Shown here: piece by piece, positions 49,768-57,072 of the stretch
Layout of the letters: the number at the start of each line of letters is the position of its first letter
Position numbering within the stretch: position 1 is the stretch's first letter
The notes under the pieces: model-generated
The model's database searches: none
What the model was told of the DNA's origin: nothing
Seen by the model: the letters and a program-made list of their open reading frames with translations, nothing else
Assembly: GCF_014235185.1 (NCBI RefSeq)
Contig: NZ_CP060131.1
Location: 6,393,501 to 6,457,500, forward strand
Origin: Pseudonocardia petroleophila
GTDB taxonomy: Bacteria; Actinomycetota; Actinomycetes; Mycobacteriales; Pseudonocardiaceae
Direction of reading: 5' to 3'
Length of the DNA stretch: 64,000 nucleotides
Translations under genes and position numbers: made by a program

Positions 49768-50081
49768 GCACACGGATACCCGGCGGTGGCCGTGGCGGGC
49801 CGCGCGGGCTCCCGTCACACGACCCGACCGTGCCGGTGGGCGGGCACCGACCGCAGCCGTGACGGCCGAGCGGAACTCCGTTGCTGTTCCCGGCGGTCCG
49901 CACGGCAACCCGGTTCCGTTCACGCAGGACGGCGGGGCAGCGAACAGCACCGGGCGGCAGGCAACAGCGCCACGGCGGGCGGCGGCGGTGCAGGGCGCGT
50001 GCAGAGGGCGGCGCAAGGCGCGGTGCAGGGCACGGCGCGATGCAGGGGGCCGCTCCTCCGGTGGGGACCGGGCTCGGCTGA
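49768..50081. other. 314-nt intergenic region with short imperfect repeats
   Basis: Lies between lctP and the convergent DUF222/HNH gene. GCGGTGCAGGGC occurs at 49985-49996 and 50020-50031, with a third GATGCAGGGGGC nearby. Open frames here have a codon make-up unlike real genes and run into the nuclease gene. There is no clear long stem. I see no gene. Confidence 0.5.
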
Positions 50082-51377
50082 TCAGCGGTGGTCGTGGGGT
50101 TCGGTGCGGTAGGTGTGCCCGGTCGGGGTGGTCCACTCCAGTGACCGGTCCGGGTGCAGGGTGACCTGCCAGCCGGGTTGTTCCTTGAGGTCGTGGTGGG
50201 CGGTGCACAGGCAGGCCAGGTTGTCCTCCGACGTGGTCCCGCCGTCCGCCCAGGCGATGACGTGGTCGAGTTCGCAGGTGGTCGCGGCCCGGCGGCAGCC
50301 CGGGGCCCGACAGGTCACGTCCCGGGCCCGGACGTGGTCGGCCAACGCGGCGGGTGGTCGGTAGGTGGCGCGGCCGTGATCGAGCACCGCGCCCGAGAGC
50401 GGGTCGGTGACCAGGCGCCGCCACACCGCGTCGGCGGCGATGTCGCGGGCCAGGTGGGCGGGGATCGGGCCGTACCCGGTGATCTCGCACGGCCCCTCAT
50501 CCGCCCCGATCAACGTGGAGTAGGGGACCACGACGGTGATCAACGGCTTCCCCGGTGTCACCGGAGCCACGACCGTCGGGTCCGCGGTGGGGTCGCGGAT
50601 GACCAGCTTCCCGGTGAGTGCGGCGGCGGCGAGGTCGGCACGGCGCTGGTCCAGCGTCCGCGGGTCGTCGGCGCCCATGCCGCGGGCCAGACGGGTCAGC
50701 CACTGGAACGACGACGCGGCGTCCGGGGCGGACATCCGCGCCCACACCGTCGCCATCCCGTCCTCACCCGGGAACACGTCCACCCGGCGTTCCTTCCGTG
50801 CCGCCTGATGACGTTCCGCGGCCCCGTCCGGGTCGACGGTGAGGATCGCCCGGCGCAGCGCCGCGGACAACTGCGCCCACGTCTGACCGGGCGCCGCAGG
50901 CAGCACCCGCTCCTGCACCGCGGCCGCGTGAAGGTCGGACAGGACCGCGAGCCGGTCCAGGATCAACCGCACCCTCGGCACATCGAGCCGGCCTGCTTCC
51001 AGGAGGTCTCTGGTCGGGCGCAGCACCCCGTCGAGCCGGATCGCCTGCGCCAACCGCACCTCACCGGCCCCCGGCGACAAGGTCAACGCCATGGCCACCT
51101 CGGGCCCGGCCCACTCCCGCGCCGGGACCGCAGCGGTCACCGGCCGGATGGATCCGTCCCCGCCCCGCCGGGAGAACTCGGCGAGAACGGCGAACTGGCG
51201 GGCCGCAGCCCAGGAGACCATCGACTCGAACCCGACCACGGCATCCACCAGATCGGCGTCGGACAACAGCGTGAGATCGCTGGTGGTGAGATCGAGTTCG
51301 AGCCCGAGGACACCGGACGGAACCGGATCGGGCACGACTCCCTGTGGAGGATCGGGATCGAGAACGGAGGGGAACAT
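50082..51377 (-). CDS. DUF222 / HNH endonuclease domain protein (13E12-repeat family)
   Basis: 431 aa. The N-terminal DUF222 domain begins LLSDADLVDAVVGFESMVSWAAARQFAVLAEFSRRG. The C-terminal HNH nuclease has CRAPGCRRAATTCELDHVIAWADGGTTSEDNLACLCTAHHDLKEQPGW, with both Cys pairs and the HxxxN...H catalytic residues. Actinobacterial genomes carry many such genes, some inside mobile repeats (REP13E12 in mycobacteria). This copy is intact and lies at the right end of the accessory block that separates ung and thiL. ATG 51377 has a consensus TAGAAT 7 nt upstream. Confidence 0.92.
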   Translation of the reverse strand: MFPSVLDPDPPQGVVPDPVPSGVLGLELDLTTSDLTLLSDADLVDAVVGFESMVSWAAARQFAVLAEFSRRGGDGSIRPVTAAVPAREWAGPEVAMALTLSPGAGEVRLAQAIRLDGVLRPTRDLLEAGRLDVPRVRLILDRLAVLSDLHAAAVQERVLPAAPGQTWAQLSAALRRAILTVDPDGAAERHQAARKERRVDVFPGEDGMATVWARMSAPDAASSFQWLTRLARGMGADDPRTLDQRRADLAAAALTGKLVIRDPTADPTVVAPVTPGKPLITVVVPYSTLIGADEGPCEITGYGPIPAHLARDIAADAVWRRLVTDPLSGAVLDHGRATYRPPAALADHVRARDVTCRAPGCRRAATTCELDHVIAWADGGTTSEDNLACLCTAHHDLKEQPGWQVTLHPDRSLEWTTPTGHTYRTEPHDHR

Positions 51378-51384
51378 GCGTTCG

Positions 51385-51390
51385 ATTCTA
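51385..51390 (-). promoter_or_regulatory. Candidate -10 (TAGAAT), leaderless DUF222/HNH gene
   Basis: TAGAAT, close to the TATAAT consensus, ends 7 nt before ATG 51377. Confidence 0.5.
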
Positions 51391-51483
51391 TCGGTCTGAC
51401 GTGCGCAGAACTACGAATCGACCGAAGAAAGGTGCAGCAGCACACGTAACCACGGGACCCGGACCGGAAGCACCGATGTCCAC

Positions 51484-52458
51484 CTAACGGGAGAAGTGCT
51501 CCCACCCCGCCGGCCCACCCTCATAGGGCCGCCCGTCCACCAGAACAGCAGCGGCCCCGGCCCGCACCTCCCCGATCACCAGCCATCCCTCCGGAACGGA
51601 ACCGGGGAAGGCGGCGGCGAGGGCGTGGTCCTCCCCGCCGGTCAGGATCCAGTGCAGGGGGTCCACGCCGAGGGCCTGCCCCACGTCGGCCAACCGCCCG
51701 GTCACCGAGAACGCCGCGGACCGCACGTCCACCACCACCCCCGACGCCACGGCGACGTGCCCCAGATCGGCCAGCAGCCCGTCCGACACGTCGATCATCG
51801 CCGTGGCCCCGGCCCGCGCCGCCTGCGGACCGGCCGCGTACGGCGGCTCCGGCACCCGGTGCGCCCCGACGACCGCCACCGGCGACCGGAACCCCCGCCC
51901 GAGCACCGCGAGACCTGCCGCCGACCACCCCAGCCGCCCCGCCACCGCGAGCACGTCTCCCGGCCGGGCCCCGCTGCGCGTGACGGGATCGAGCCCGTCC
52001 AGCGACCCGAGGGCGGTCACGGACAGCACCAGCTGCGCCGACGCGGCGACGTCGCCGCCCACCACCCCGGCCCCGGCCGCCTCGGCCTCGGCCCACAGCC
52101 CGTCGGTGAGCCCCTGCAGCAGCTCGACGTCGGTGTCGGCCGGGCAGGCCAGCCCCACCAGCAGCGCCGTCGGCACCGCCCCCATCGCCGCGACGTCGGC
52201 CAGGTTGGCCGCGGCCGCCTTGCGCCCCACCTGCTCGGGCGTCGACCAGTCCATCCGGAAGTGCACGCCCTCGACCAGCACGTCGGTGCACGCGACGACC
52301 CGCCCGTCGGGCGCCGCGACCACCGCGGCGTCGTCCCCGGGACCCAGCAGCGTCGACGCCGGCTGCGTCCGGCCGGCCGTCACGCTCGCGATCAGGCCGA
52401 ACTCACCGAGTGAAGCAAGGGTGATCTTCTTCTCCGCAGGGGTCGACGATGTGGGCAA
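51484..52458 (-). CDS. thiL: Thiamine-monophosphate kinase
   Basis: 324-aa ATP-dependent kinase making thiamine diphosphate from thiamine monophosphate. ATP and Mg2+ motifs: LLGPGDDAAVVAAPDG, VACTDVLVEGVHFRMDW, GRKAAAANLADVAAMGAVP, VVGGDVAASAQLVLSV and MIDVSDGLLADLGH; WILTGGEDHALAAAFP near the C-terminus. The start is TTG at 52458, supported by GGAGGAGA 5 nt upstream and the expected N-terminal length. The HNH gene lies just downstream on the same strand. Confidence 0.94.
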   Translation of the reverse strand: MPTSSTPAEKKITLASLGEFGLIASVTAGRTQPASTLLGPGDDAAVVAAPDGRVVACTDVLVEGVHFRMDWSTPEQVGRKAAAANLADVAAMGAVPTALLVGLACPADTDVELLQGLTDGLWAEAEAAGAGVVGGDVAASAQLVLSVTALGSLDGLDPVTRSGARPGDVLAVAGRLGWSAAGLAVLGRGFRSPVAVVGAHRVPEPPYAAGPQAARAGATAMIDVSDGLLADLGHVAVASGVVVDVRSAAFSVTGRLADVGQALGVDPLHWILTGGEDHALAAAFPGSVPEGWLVIGEVRAGAAAVLVDGRPYEGGPAGWEHFSR

Positions 52459-52546
52459 CGGGGTCTCCTCCGGTACGTTCGGCGTCCGACCTTCCTCCCC
52501 ACGGACGGTCCCGGACGTAGTCAGAGCTCAGTGGAAGGGGCACGAC

Positions 52547-52786
52547 GTGGTGCAGGCGTACATCTTGGTCCAGACCGAGGTCGGGAAGGCCGCGGCCGTG
52601 GCCTCCTCGATCGCCGGGATCACCGGGGTGATCTCGGCGGAGGACGTCACCGGGCCCTACGACGTCATCGTGCGCGCGGAGGCCGACGATGTCGACCTCC
52701 TCGGGCAGCTCGTCGTCGCACAGGTGCAGGGCGTCAACGGGATCACCCGGACGCTCACGTGCCCGGTGGTCCACCTGGCCGGCTGA
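52547..52786 (+). CDS. Stand-alone Lrp/AsnC ligand-binding (RAM) domain protein
   Basis: 79-aa single-domain protein, (M)VQAYILVQTEVGKAAAVASSIAGITGVISAEDVTGPYDVIVRAEADDVDLLGQLVVAQVQGVNGITRTLTCPVVHLAG. It matches the alpha/beta effector and oligomerisation domain of Lrp regulators without a DNA-binding part. Such small proteins often bind amino acids or act by oligomerising with full-length Lrps. The GTG at 52547 has GGAAGGGG upstream. It is divergent from thiL. Confidence 0.9.
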   Translation: MVQAYILVQTEVGKAAAVASSIAGITGVISAEDVTGPYDVIVRAEADDVDLLGQLVVAQVQGVNGITRTLTCPVVHLAG

Positions 52787-52794
52787 GCATCCCG

Positions 52795-53352
52795 GTGCCC
52801 GCCGCCACCCGTCCGCCGCTGCCGGTCCTCATCGCGATCGCGCTGCCGGTGCTGCTCGCCGTGGTGGTGGCGGGCATCGGGATCACGGCCCGCTTCGCCG
52901 GGTCCGAGACCCCCGCGCCCGACACCACGCCGCTGGCCACTCCCCCCGTCGACGCACCCGACGCCGCGGGCCCGGAGTGCACCTCGCTGCTCGCGAACCT
53001 CGACGGCGACCTCCCGTCCGGCGACGCGACCCTCCCCGTCCGCGCCCTCGCCGATCCCGCTCCGGACGGCGTCCGCGCCTGGGCGGCCGCGCCGCGCCCG
53101 GTCGTGCTGCGCTGCGGGCTGCCGCGGCCGCAGGAGCTGACGCCGACCTCGGCGCTGCTCGAGATCGACGGCGTCCAGTGGCTGCAGCTCGACGACGGCG
53201 TGCCGGAGCCGGTGATCGTCAGCTACGTGGCCGTCGACCGGCCCGTCTACGTCGTGCTGACCACGCCCGTCGACGCGGGCAGCGGCCCGCTGCAGGCCGT
53301 GTCCGACGTGGTGCGGGACACACTGCCCGCCACCCCCGTCGTGGTCCGGTAG
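52795..53352 (+). CDS. DUF3515 membrane-anchored protein
   Basis: 185 aa. A hydrophobic N-terminal segment (LPVLIAIALPVLLAVVVAGIGI) acts as signal anchor, followed by a Thr/Pro-rich linker. The extracytoplasmic DUF3515 domain has ECTSLLANLDGDLPSG, VRAWAAAPRPVVLRCGLPRPQEL and VSYVAVDRPVYVVLT with a conserved Cys pair. Function is unknown. The thiL-DUF3515-ddl neighbourhood is the same in mycobacteria (Rv2977c, Rv2980, Rv2981c), so a cell-wall link is possible. Confidence 0.88.
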   Translation: MPAATRPPLPVLIAIALPVLLAVVVAGIGITARFAGSETPAPDTTPLATPPVDAPDAAGPECTSLLANLDGDLPSGDATLPVRALADPAPDGVRAWAAAPRPVVLRCGLPRPQELTPTSALLEIDGVQWLQLDDGVPEPVIVSYVAVDRPVYVVLTTPVDAGSGPLQAVSDVVRDTLPATPVVVR

Positions 53353-53360
53353 GGGCGTTC

Positions 53361-53366
53361 TACGCT
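53361..53366 (+). promoter_or_regulatory. Candidate -10 (TACGCT), leaderless mntR-like gene
   Basis: TACGCT ends 6 nt before ATG 53373. It follows the DUF3515 stop by 8 nt. Confidence 0.5.
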
Positions 53367-53372
53367 CGACGC

Positions 53373-54038
53373 ATGGTGACGATGTCCCGGGCCACCGAGG
53401 ACTACCTCAAGGCGATCTACACGCTCGCCCATCACGGGGGCCCCGTCACCACCAGCACGCTCGCCCACGAGCTGGGGGTCTCGTCGCCGTCGGTGTCGGC
53501 GATGCTCAAGCGCCTGGAGGACGGCGCGCTGCTCGACCGGCCCGACCACCGCACCGTCGCCCTCACCGCCGCGGGCGAGCAGGCGGCGCTGCGGGTCGTG
53601 CGGCGCCACCGGCTGCTGGAGACCTTCCTCGCGCAGGTCCTCGACGTGCCGTGGGACGAGGTGCACGCCGAGGCCGAGCTCCTCGAGCACGCGCTGTCCG
53701 AGCGGCTGGAGGACCGGATCGACGCCGCGCTCGGCCACCCCACCCACGATCCGCACGGCGACCCGATCCCGCCCCGCGACGGCCCGCACGTCGAGGTACG
53801 CGGCACGCCGCTGGACGCGGTGCCCGCGGGGTCGCGGTTCCGCGTCGAACGGGTGTCCGACCGCGACAGCGCCGCCCTGCGCTACCTGGGCGGCCTGGGC
53901 ATCGTCCCCGGGGCGGAGCTGACGGTCGAGGAGCAGGCGCCGTTCGGCGGCCCGCACTGGGTCCGCGTCGGCGACGACCGGCACGCGCTCGGCCCGACCC
54001 TGACCCAGCTCGTCCACGGGCACGTCGTCTCGTCGTGA
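53373..54038 (+). CDS. DtxR-family metalloregulator with manganese-type (MntR-like) ligands
   Basis: 221 aa with the three DtxR domains: winged helix (residues 4-65, ATEDYLKAIYTL to TVALTAAGE), dimerisation/metal domain (about 66-125) and a C-terminal SH3-like domain. DtxR ligands His79, Glu83, His98, Glu105 and His106 are at the same numbers. The two positions that set metal choice, Met10 and Cys102 in DtxR, are Asp10 and Glu102 here, as in MntR (Asp8/Glu99). This argues for Mn2+ rather than Fe2+ sensing. The Nramp remnant just downstream fits, since MntR usually represses mntH. Confidence 0.88.
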   Translation: MVTMSRATEDYLKAIYTLAHHGGPVTTSTLAHELGVSSPSVSAMLKRLEDGALLDRPDHRTVALTAAGEQAALRVVRRHRLLETFLAQVLDVPWDEVHAEAELLEHALSERLEDRIDAALGHPTHDPHGDPIPPRDGPHVEVRGTPLDAVPAGSRFRVERVSDRDSAALRYLGGLGIVPGAELTVEEQAPFGGPHWVRVGDDRHALGPTLTQLVHGHVVSS

Positions 54039-54058
54039 GACACCTCTTGTCGACGTGA

Positions 54059-54072
54059 TCAGGCCCGCCTGA
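54059..54072. promoter_or_regulatory. Palindrome upstream of the Nramp remnant
   Basis: TCAGGC-CC-GCCTGA is a perfect inverted repeat 12 nt before the remnant's ATG and 21 nt after the regulator stop. It resembles the TnAGG...CCTnA pattern of DtxR-family operators. It may be the surviving operator of the lost transporter gene; a small terminator is the alternative. Confidence 0.4.
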
Positions 54073-54083
54073 CGTCCCGCTTC

Positions 54084-54301
54084 ATGGTGACGACGGCCCG
54101 CGGCGGTGACGGCACGCCGTCGCCGTCGGTGCAGGAGATGCGGCGCAGGCCCGGGCTGCGCGGACGGCTGGCGTTCTTCGGGCCGGCGTTCGTCGCGAGC
54201 TCGTCAACCGCCGCGCCACCACCGCGGTCGCCGGGCTGGCCGCCCTGGTGATCATCGGGCTGAACGGGTTCCTGATCTGGCAGACGGTGACCGGCGGCTA
54301 G
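54084..54301 (+). pseudogene. Nramp (MntH-like) metal transporter remnant with internal deletion and frameshift
   Basis: ATG 54084 opens MVTTARGGDGTPSPSVQEMRRRPGLRGRLAFFGPAFVAS, the usual N-terminus of an Nramp transporter (GPAFVAAIAYVDPGN in intact members). It stops being Nramp at about residue 38. From 54197, in another frame, follows ELVNRRATTAVAGLAALVIIGLNGFLIWQTVTGG and a stop, the typical last membrane helix of the same family. About 350 central codons are missing. The 55-aa ORF that would be translated ends at 54251. It sits right after the manganese-type regulator that would control it. The stop overlaps the ddl stop. Confidence 0.75.
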
Positions 54302-55386
54302 CGCAGGCCGGTGCCCCGGGCGAGCGCGGTCTCGACCAGCGTGGACAGCAGGGCCGGGTAGTCGAGGCCGGTGACGGCCCAGACCCGCGGGAACATCGAG
54401 ATCGGCGTGAAGCCGGGCATGGTGTTGACCTCGTTGACGGTCAGCTCGCCGTCGGCGCCCACGAAGAAGTCGACGCGGGCGAGGCCCTGGCCGTCGAGCG
54501 CGCGGAAGGCGGCGACCGCCATCTCGCGGACGCGGTCGGCGACGTCGTCGTCGAGCTTGGCCGGGATGTCGAACTCGCAGACGTCGTCGAGGTACTTGGC
54601 GTCGAAGTCGTACCACTCCGCGTCGCCGACGATCCGGATCTCGGCCGCGACGCTCGCGCGGACCGAGCCGTCGGGGAGCTCCAGCACCCCGACCTCCACC
54701 TCGCGCCCGACAACCGCGGCCTCCACCAGCACCTTCGGGTCGTGCTCGCGGGCCGTCGCGATCGCCGTGTCGAGGTCGGCCCAGTCGGTGACGCGGGTGA
54801 TCCCGACCGACGAGCCCGCCCGGGCCGGCTTCACGAACGCCGGCAGCCCGACGCGCTCGCGCTGCTCCGCCGTCAGCGTCGCCGTGCCCGGCCGAAGCAC
54901 GACGACGGTGCCGATCGGCAGGCCGTCGGCGGCGAGGAGCTTCTTGGTGAACTCCTTGTCCATGCCCGCCGCGCTCGCCAGCACCCCGGCGCCGACGTAG
55001 GGCAGGCCCGCCATCTCCAGCAGCCCCTGGATCGTGCCGTCCTCGCCGTAGGGCCCGTGCAGGACGGGGAACACGACGTCGACGCCGGAGAACACCTCGC
55101 CGGCGCGGTCGGGGTCGAGGACGACCAGGCCGCCGCGGGTGGGGTCACCGGGCAGGGCCAGCGCGGTGCGGGAGCCGTCGACCGACGGCAGCGCGCGGCC
55201 GGAGATCGCCAGCTCGCGGACGTCGTCGGTGCCCAGGACCCAGGCCCCGTCCGGGGTGATCCCGACGGGGACGACCTCGAACCGCTCGGGGTCGAGGTGG
55301 GCCAGCACGCTGCCCGCGGACACGCACGAGATCGCGTGCTCGCTGCTGCGCCCGCCGAACACCACCGCCACCCGGACCCTGGTCAT
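54298..55386 (-). CDS. ddl: D-alanine-D-alanine ligase
   Basis: 362-aa ATP-grasp ligase making the D-Ala-D-Ala dipeptide for peptidoglycan. VVFGGRSSEHAISCVSAGSVL, FPVLHGPYGEDGTIQGLLEMAGLPYVGAGVLASAAGMDKEFTK, FVKPARAGSSVGITRV and the Mg2+-binding ARVDFFVGADGELTVNEVNTMPGFTPISMFP are all intact. ATG 55386 has TACCCT 8 nt upstream. gpsA, next to ddl in mycobacteria, is not in this position. Confidence 0.96.
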   Translation of the reverse strand: MTRVRVAVVFGGRSSEHAISCVSAGSVLAHLDPERFEVVPVGITPDGAWVLGTDDVRELAISGRALPSVDGSRTALALPGDPTRGGLVVLDPDRAGEVFSGVDVVFPVLHGPYGEDGTIQGLLEMAGLPYVGAGVLASAAGMDKEFTKKLLAADGLPIGTVVVLRPGTATLTAEQRERVGLPAFVKPARAGSSVGITRVTDWADLDTAIATAREHDPKVLVEAAVVGREVEVGVLELPDGSVRASVAAEIRIVGDAEWYDFDAKYLDDVCEFDIPAKLDDDVADRVREMAVAAFRALDGQGLARVDFFVGADGELTVNEVNTMPGFTPISMFPRVWAVTGLDYPALLSTLVETALARGTGLR

Positions 55387-55394
55387 GGGGCCCG

Positions 55395-55400
55395 AGGGTA
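55395..55400 (-). promoter_or_regulatory. Candidate -10 (TACCCT), leaderless ddl
   Basis: TACCCT on the minus strand ends 8 nt before the ddl ATG; no Shine-Dalgarno is visible. Confidence 0.45.
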
Positions 55401-55444
55401 GGCCGGACGCGCTTCCGCACCGGGATCGGGGGCGGCGGCGGGGG

Positions 55445-56338
55445 TCAGGGCGCGAAGCGCCGTTCCAGGTCGCGGACCTCGGGCAGGCCGATGAGGTCGG
55501 TGAAGCCGTCGAAGGTCGGCAGGTCGGGCAGGGTCGCGGCGGGGGTGCCGTCGCGGTGCAGCGTCCGCAGGAACGCCTGGATGCCCGCGGTGGCCGCGAG
55601 CAGCGTGCCGATCGGGTAGAGCACGAGCGAGAAGCCCAGCTCGCGGATCCGGTCGAGCGGGATCGGCGGGGTGCGCCCGCCCTCGGCCCAGTTGAACACC
55701 AGCGGGGCGACGCCCTTCAGCTCGGTCGCCACCCGCTCGATGTCGGCGTCGCTCACGGGAGCCTCGACGAACAGCACGTCGGCCCCCGCCTCGGCGTAGG
55801 CACGGGCGCGGGCGATCGCCGCGTCCAGCCCCTCGACGGCGGCGGAGTCGGTGCGGGCGATGAGCAGGAAGTCGGGGTCGTGCCGGGCCGCGACGGCCGC
55901 GCGGATCTTGCCCGCCATCTCCTCGACGCCGATCACGGCCTTGCCGCTCATGTGCCCGCACTTCTTCGGCATCACCTGGTCCTCCAGGTGGATGCCGGCG
56001 ACCCCGGCCTGCTCGTAGAGCTGCACGGTGCGCACGACGTTGATCGCGTTGCCGTAGCCGGTGTCGGCGTCGGCGATCACCGGCACGTCGACGGCCGCGA
56101 CGATCCGCCGCGCGTTGTCGACCATCTCGGTCCCGGTCAGCAGCCCGACGTCGGGCCGCCCCACCAGCGAGGCCGTGGTGCCGAACCCGGTCATGTAGAC
56201 GACGTCGAACCCGGCCTGCTCGACGAGCCGCGCCGACAGCGCGTCGTAGGCGCCGGGGGCGACGAGCGTGCCGGGCGCGGCGAGCAGCTCACGGAGCCGC
56301 GCGCGGGGCGCACTCGGTCGCGACAACAGATCTCCCAC
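55445..56338 (-). CDS. Isocitrate lyase / PEP mutase superfamily lyase
   Basis: 297-aa alpha/beta barrel. Conserved elements are VAPGAYDALSARLVEQAGFDVVYMTGFG, the metal site VIADADTGYGNAINVVRTVQLYEQAGVAGIHLEDQ, and the catalytic KKCGHMSGK loop. The KKCGH form is that of isocitrate and methylisocitrate lyases and related oxaloacetate or dimethylmalate lyases. The exact substrate is uncertain. GTG 56338 follows GAAGGAAG. It is divergent from a GntR regulator with paired operators between, so it probably belongs to the same regulon as hyuAB. Confidence 0.88.
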   Translation of the reverse strand: MGDLLSRPSAPRARLRELLAAPGTLVAPGAYDALSARLVEQAGFDVVYMTGFGTTASLVGRPDVGLLTGTEMVDNARRIVAAVDVPVIADADTGYGNAINVVRTVQLYEQAGVAGIHLEDQVMPKKCGHMSGKAVIGVEEMAGKIRAAVAARHDPDFLLIARTDSAAVEGLDAAIARARAYAEAGADVLFVEAPVSDADIERVATELKGVAPLVFNWAEGGRTPPIPLDRIRELGFSLVLYPIGTLLAATAGIQAFLRTLHRDGTPAATLPDLPTFDGFTDLIGLPEVRDLERRFAP

Positions 56339-56354
56339 GTGCTTCCTTCCGCCG

Positions 56355-56418
56355 AATGTATGCAAAGTAACCCCGAAGCCTGGACGAGGGAACCTCCACG
56401 TCCTAGTTTGCACACAAT
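56355..56418. promoter_or_regulatory. Paired inverted sites in the lyase-gntR intergenic region
   Basis: AATGTATGCAAAGT (56355-56368) and AGTTTGCACACAAT (56405-56418) are inverted copies of one site, 11 of 14 positions identical, 36 nt apart. The TGTATGCAAA core is typical of FCD-type GntR operators. Their symmetric placement suggests that the GntR protein controls both the lyase gene and its own hyuAB operon. Confidence 0.6.
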
Positions 56419-56436
56419 CTCGCGACAGGAGGTCGG

Positions 56437-57072
56437 GTGACCCGGGCATCGGAACGCGCCACCGGCGCCGTGCGGGAGCTGATCCTGCGCGGGGAGTTCG
56501 CGGCCGGTGCGCGGCTCGGCGAGGTCGAGCTGGCCGAGCGCCTGGGCGTCAGCCGCACCCCCGTCCGCGAGGCGCTGGCCCGCCTGGCGTCGGAGGGGCT
56601 GGTCGAGATCGTGCCCAACCGGGGGGCGCGGGTCAGCAGCTGGACGGTCGCCGAGCTGGAGGAGGTGTTCGACCTGCGCGCCGCCCTCGAGCCCCGGCTC
56701 ACCGCGCTGGCCGTCCCGAACGCGGGCCCGGCCGACGTCGACGCGCTCGACGACCTCGCCCACCGCATGCTCGACGCCGAACTGGACGACCTCGTCCCGC
56801 TCAACCGCGCGTTCCACGGCCGGCTCGTGGAGCTGGCCGCGCACCCGGCGCTGGCAGGTGCGCTCGCCGGGGCGGTCCACGCCCCGATCGTGCTCCGCAA
56901 CTTCCACGCCTACGACGACGCGTCGCTGCGTCGCAGCCTCGCCCACCACGTCGAGATCGTCGCCGCGGTGCGCGCCGGTGATCCCGTCTGGGCGCAGGCC
57001 GTCATGACCGCACACATCCACAACGCCCGGGCCGTGATGGTCCGAACCGCCCGTGAGCAGGAGGATTCATGA
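56437..57072 (+). CDS. GntR-family (FadR/FCD) transcriptional regulator
   Basis: 211 aa. The winged helix is RATGAVRELILRGEFAAGARLGEVELAERLGVSRTPVREALARLASEGLVEIVPNRGARVSSW. The FCD effector domain follows, with metal-binding residues in DLRAALEPRLTALAV, NRAFHGRLVELAAHPAL and HHVEIVAAVRAGDPVWAQAVMTAHIHNA. GTG 56437 follows AGGAGG. It overlaps hyuA by 4 nt and most likely represses its own operon until the substrate binds. Confidence 0.93.
   Translation: MTRASERATGAVRELILRGEFAAGARLGEVELAERLGVSRTPVREALARLASEGLVEIVPNRGARVSSWTVAELEEVFDLRAALEPRLTALAVPNAGPADVDALDDLAHRMLDAELDDLVPLNRAFHGRLVELAAHPALAGALAGAVHAPIVLRNFHAYDDASLRRSLAHHVEIVAAVRAGDPVWAQAVMTAHIHNARAVMVRTAREQEDS

Noticed and set aside
49859..50164. 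101-aa plus-strand ORF in the lctP-HNH gap
   Set aside because: It overlaps the C-terminus of the HNH gene, has a low-complexity Arg/Gly/Ala composition and no ribosome-binding site.
50082..51377. Group II intron or transposase origin for the HNH protein
   Set aside because: There is no reverse-transcriptase or transposase domain and no terminal inverted repeats; DUF222 plus HNH explains the whole protein.
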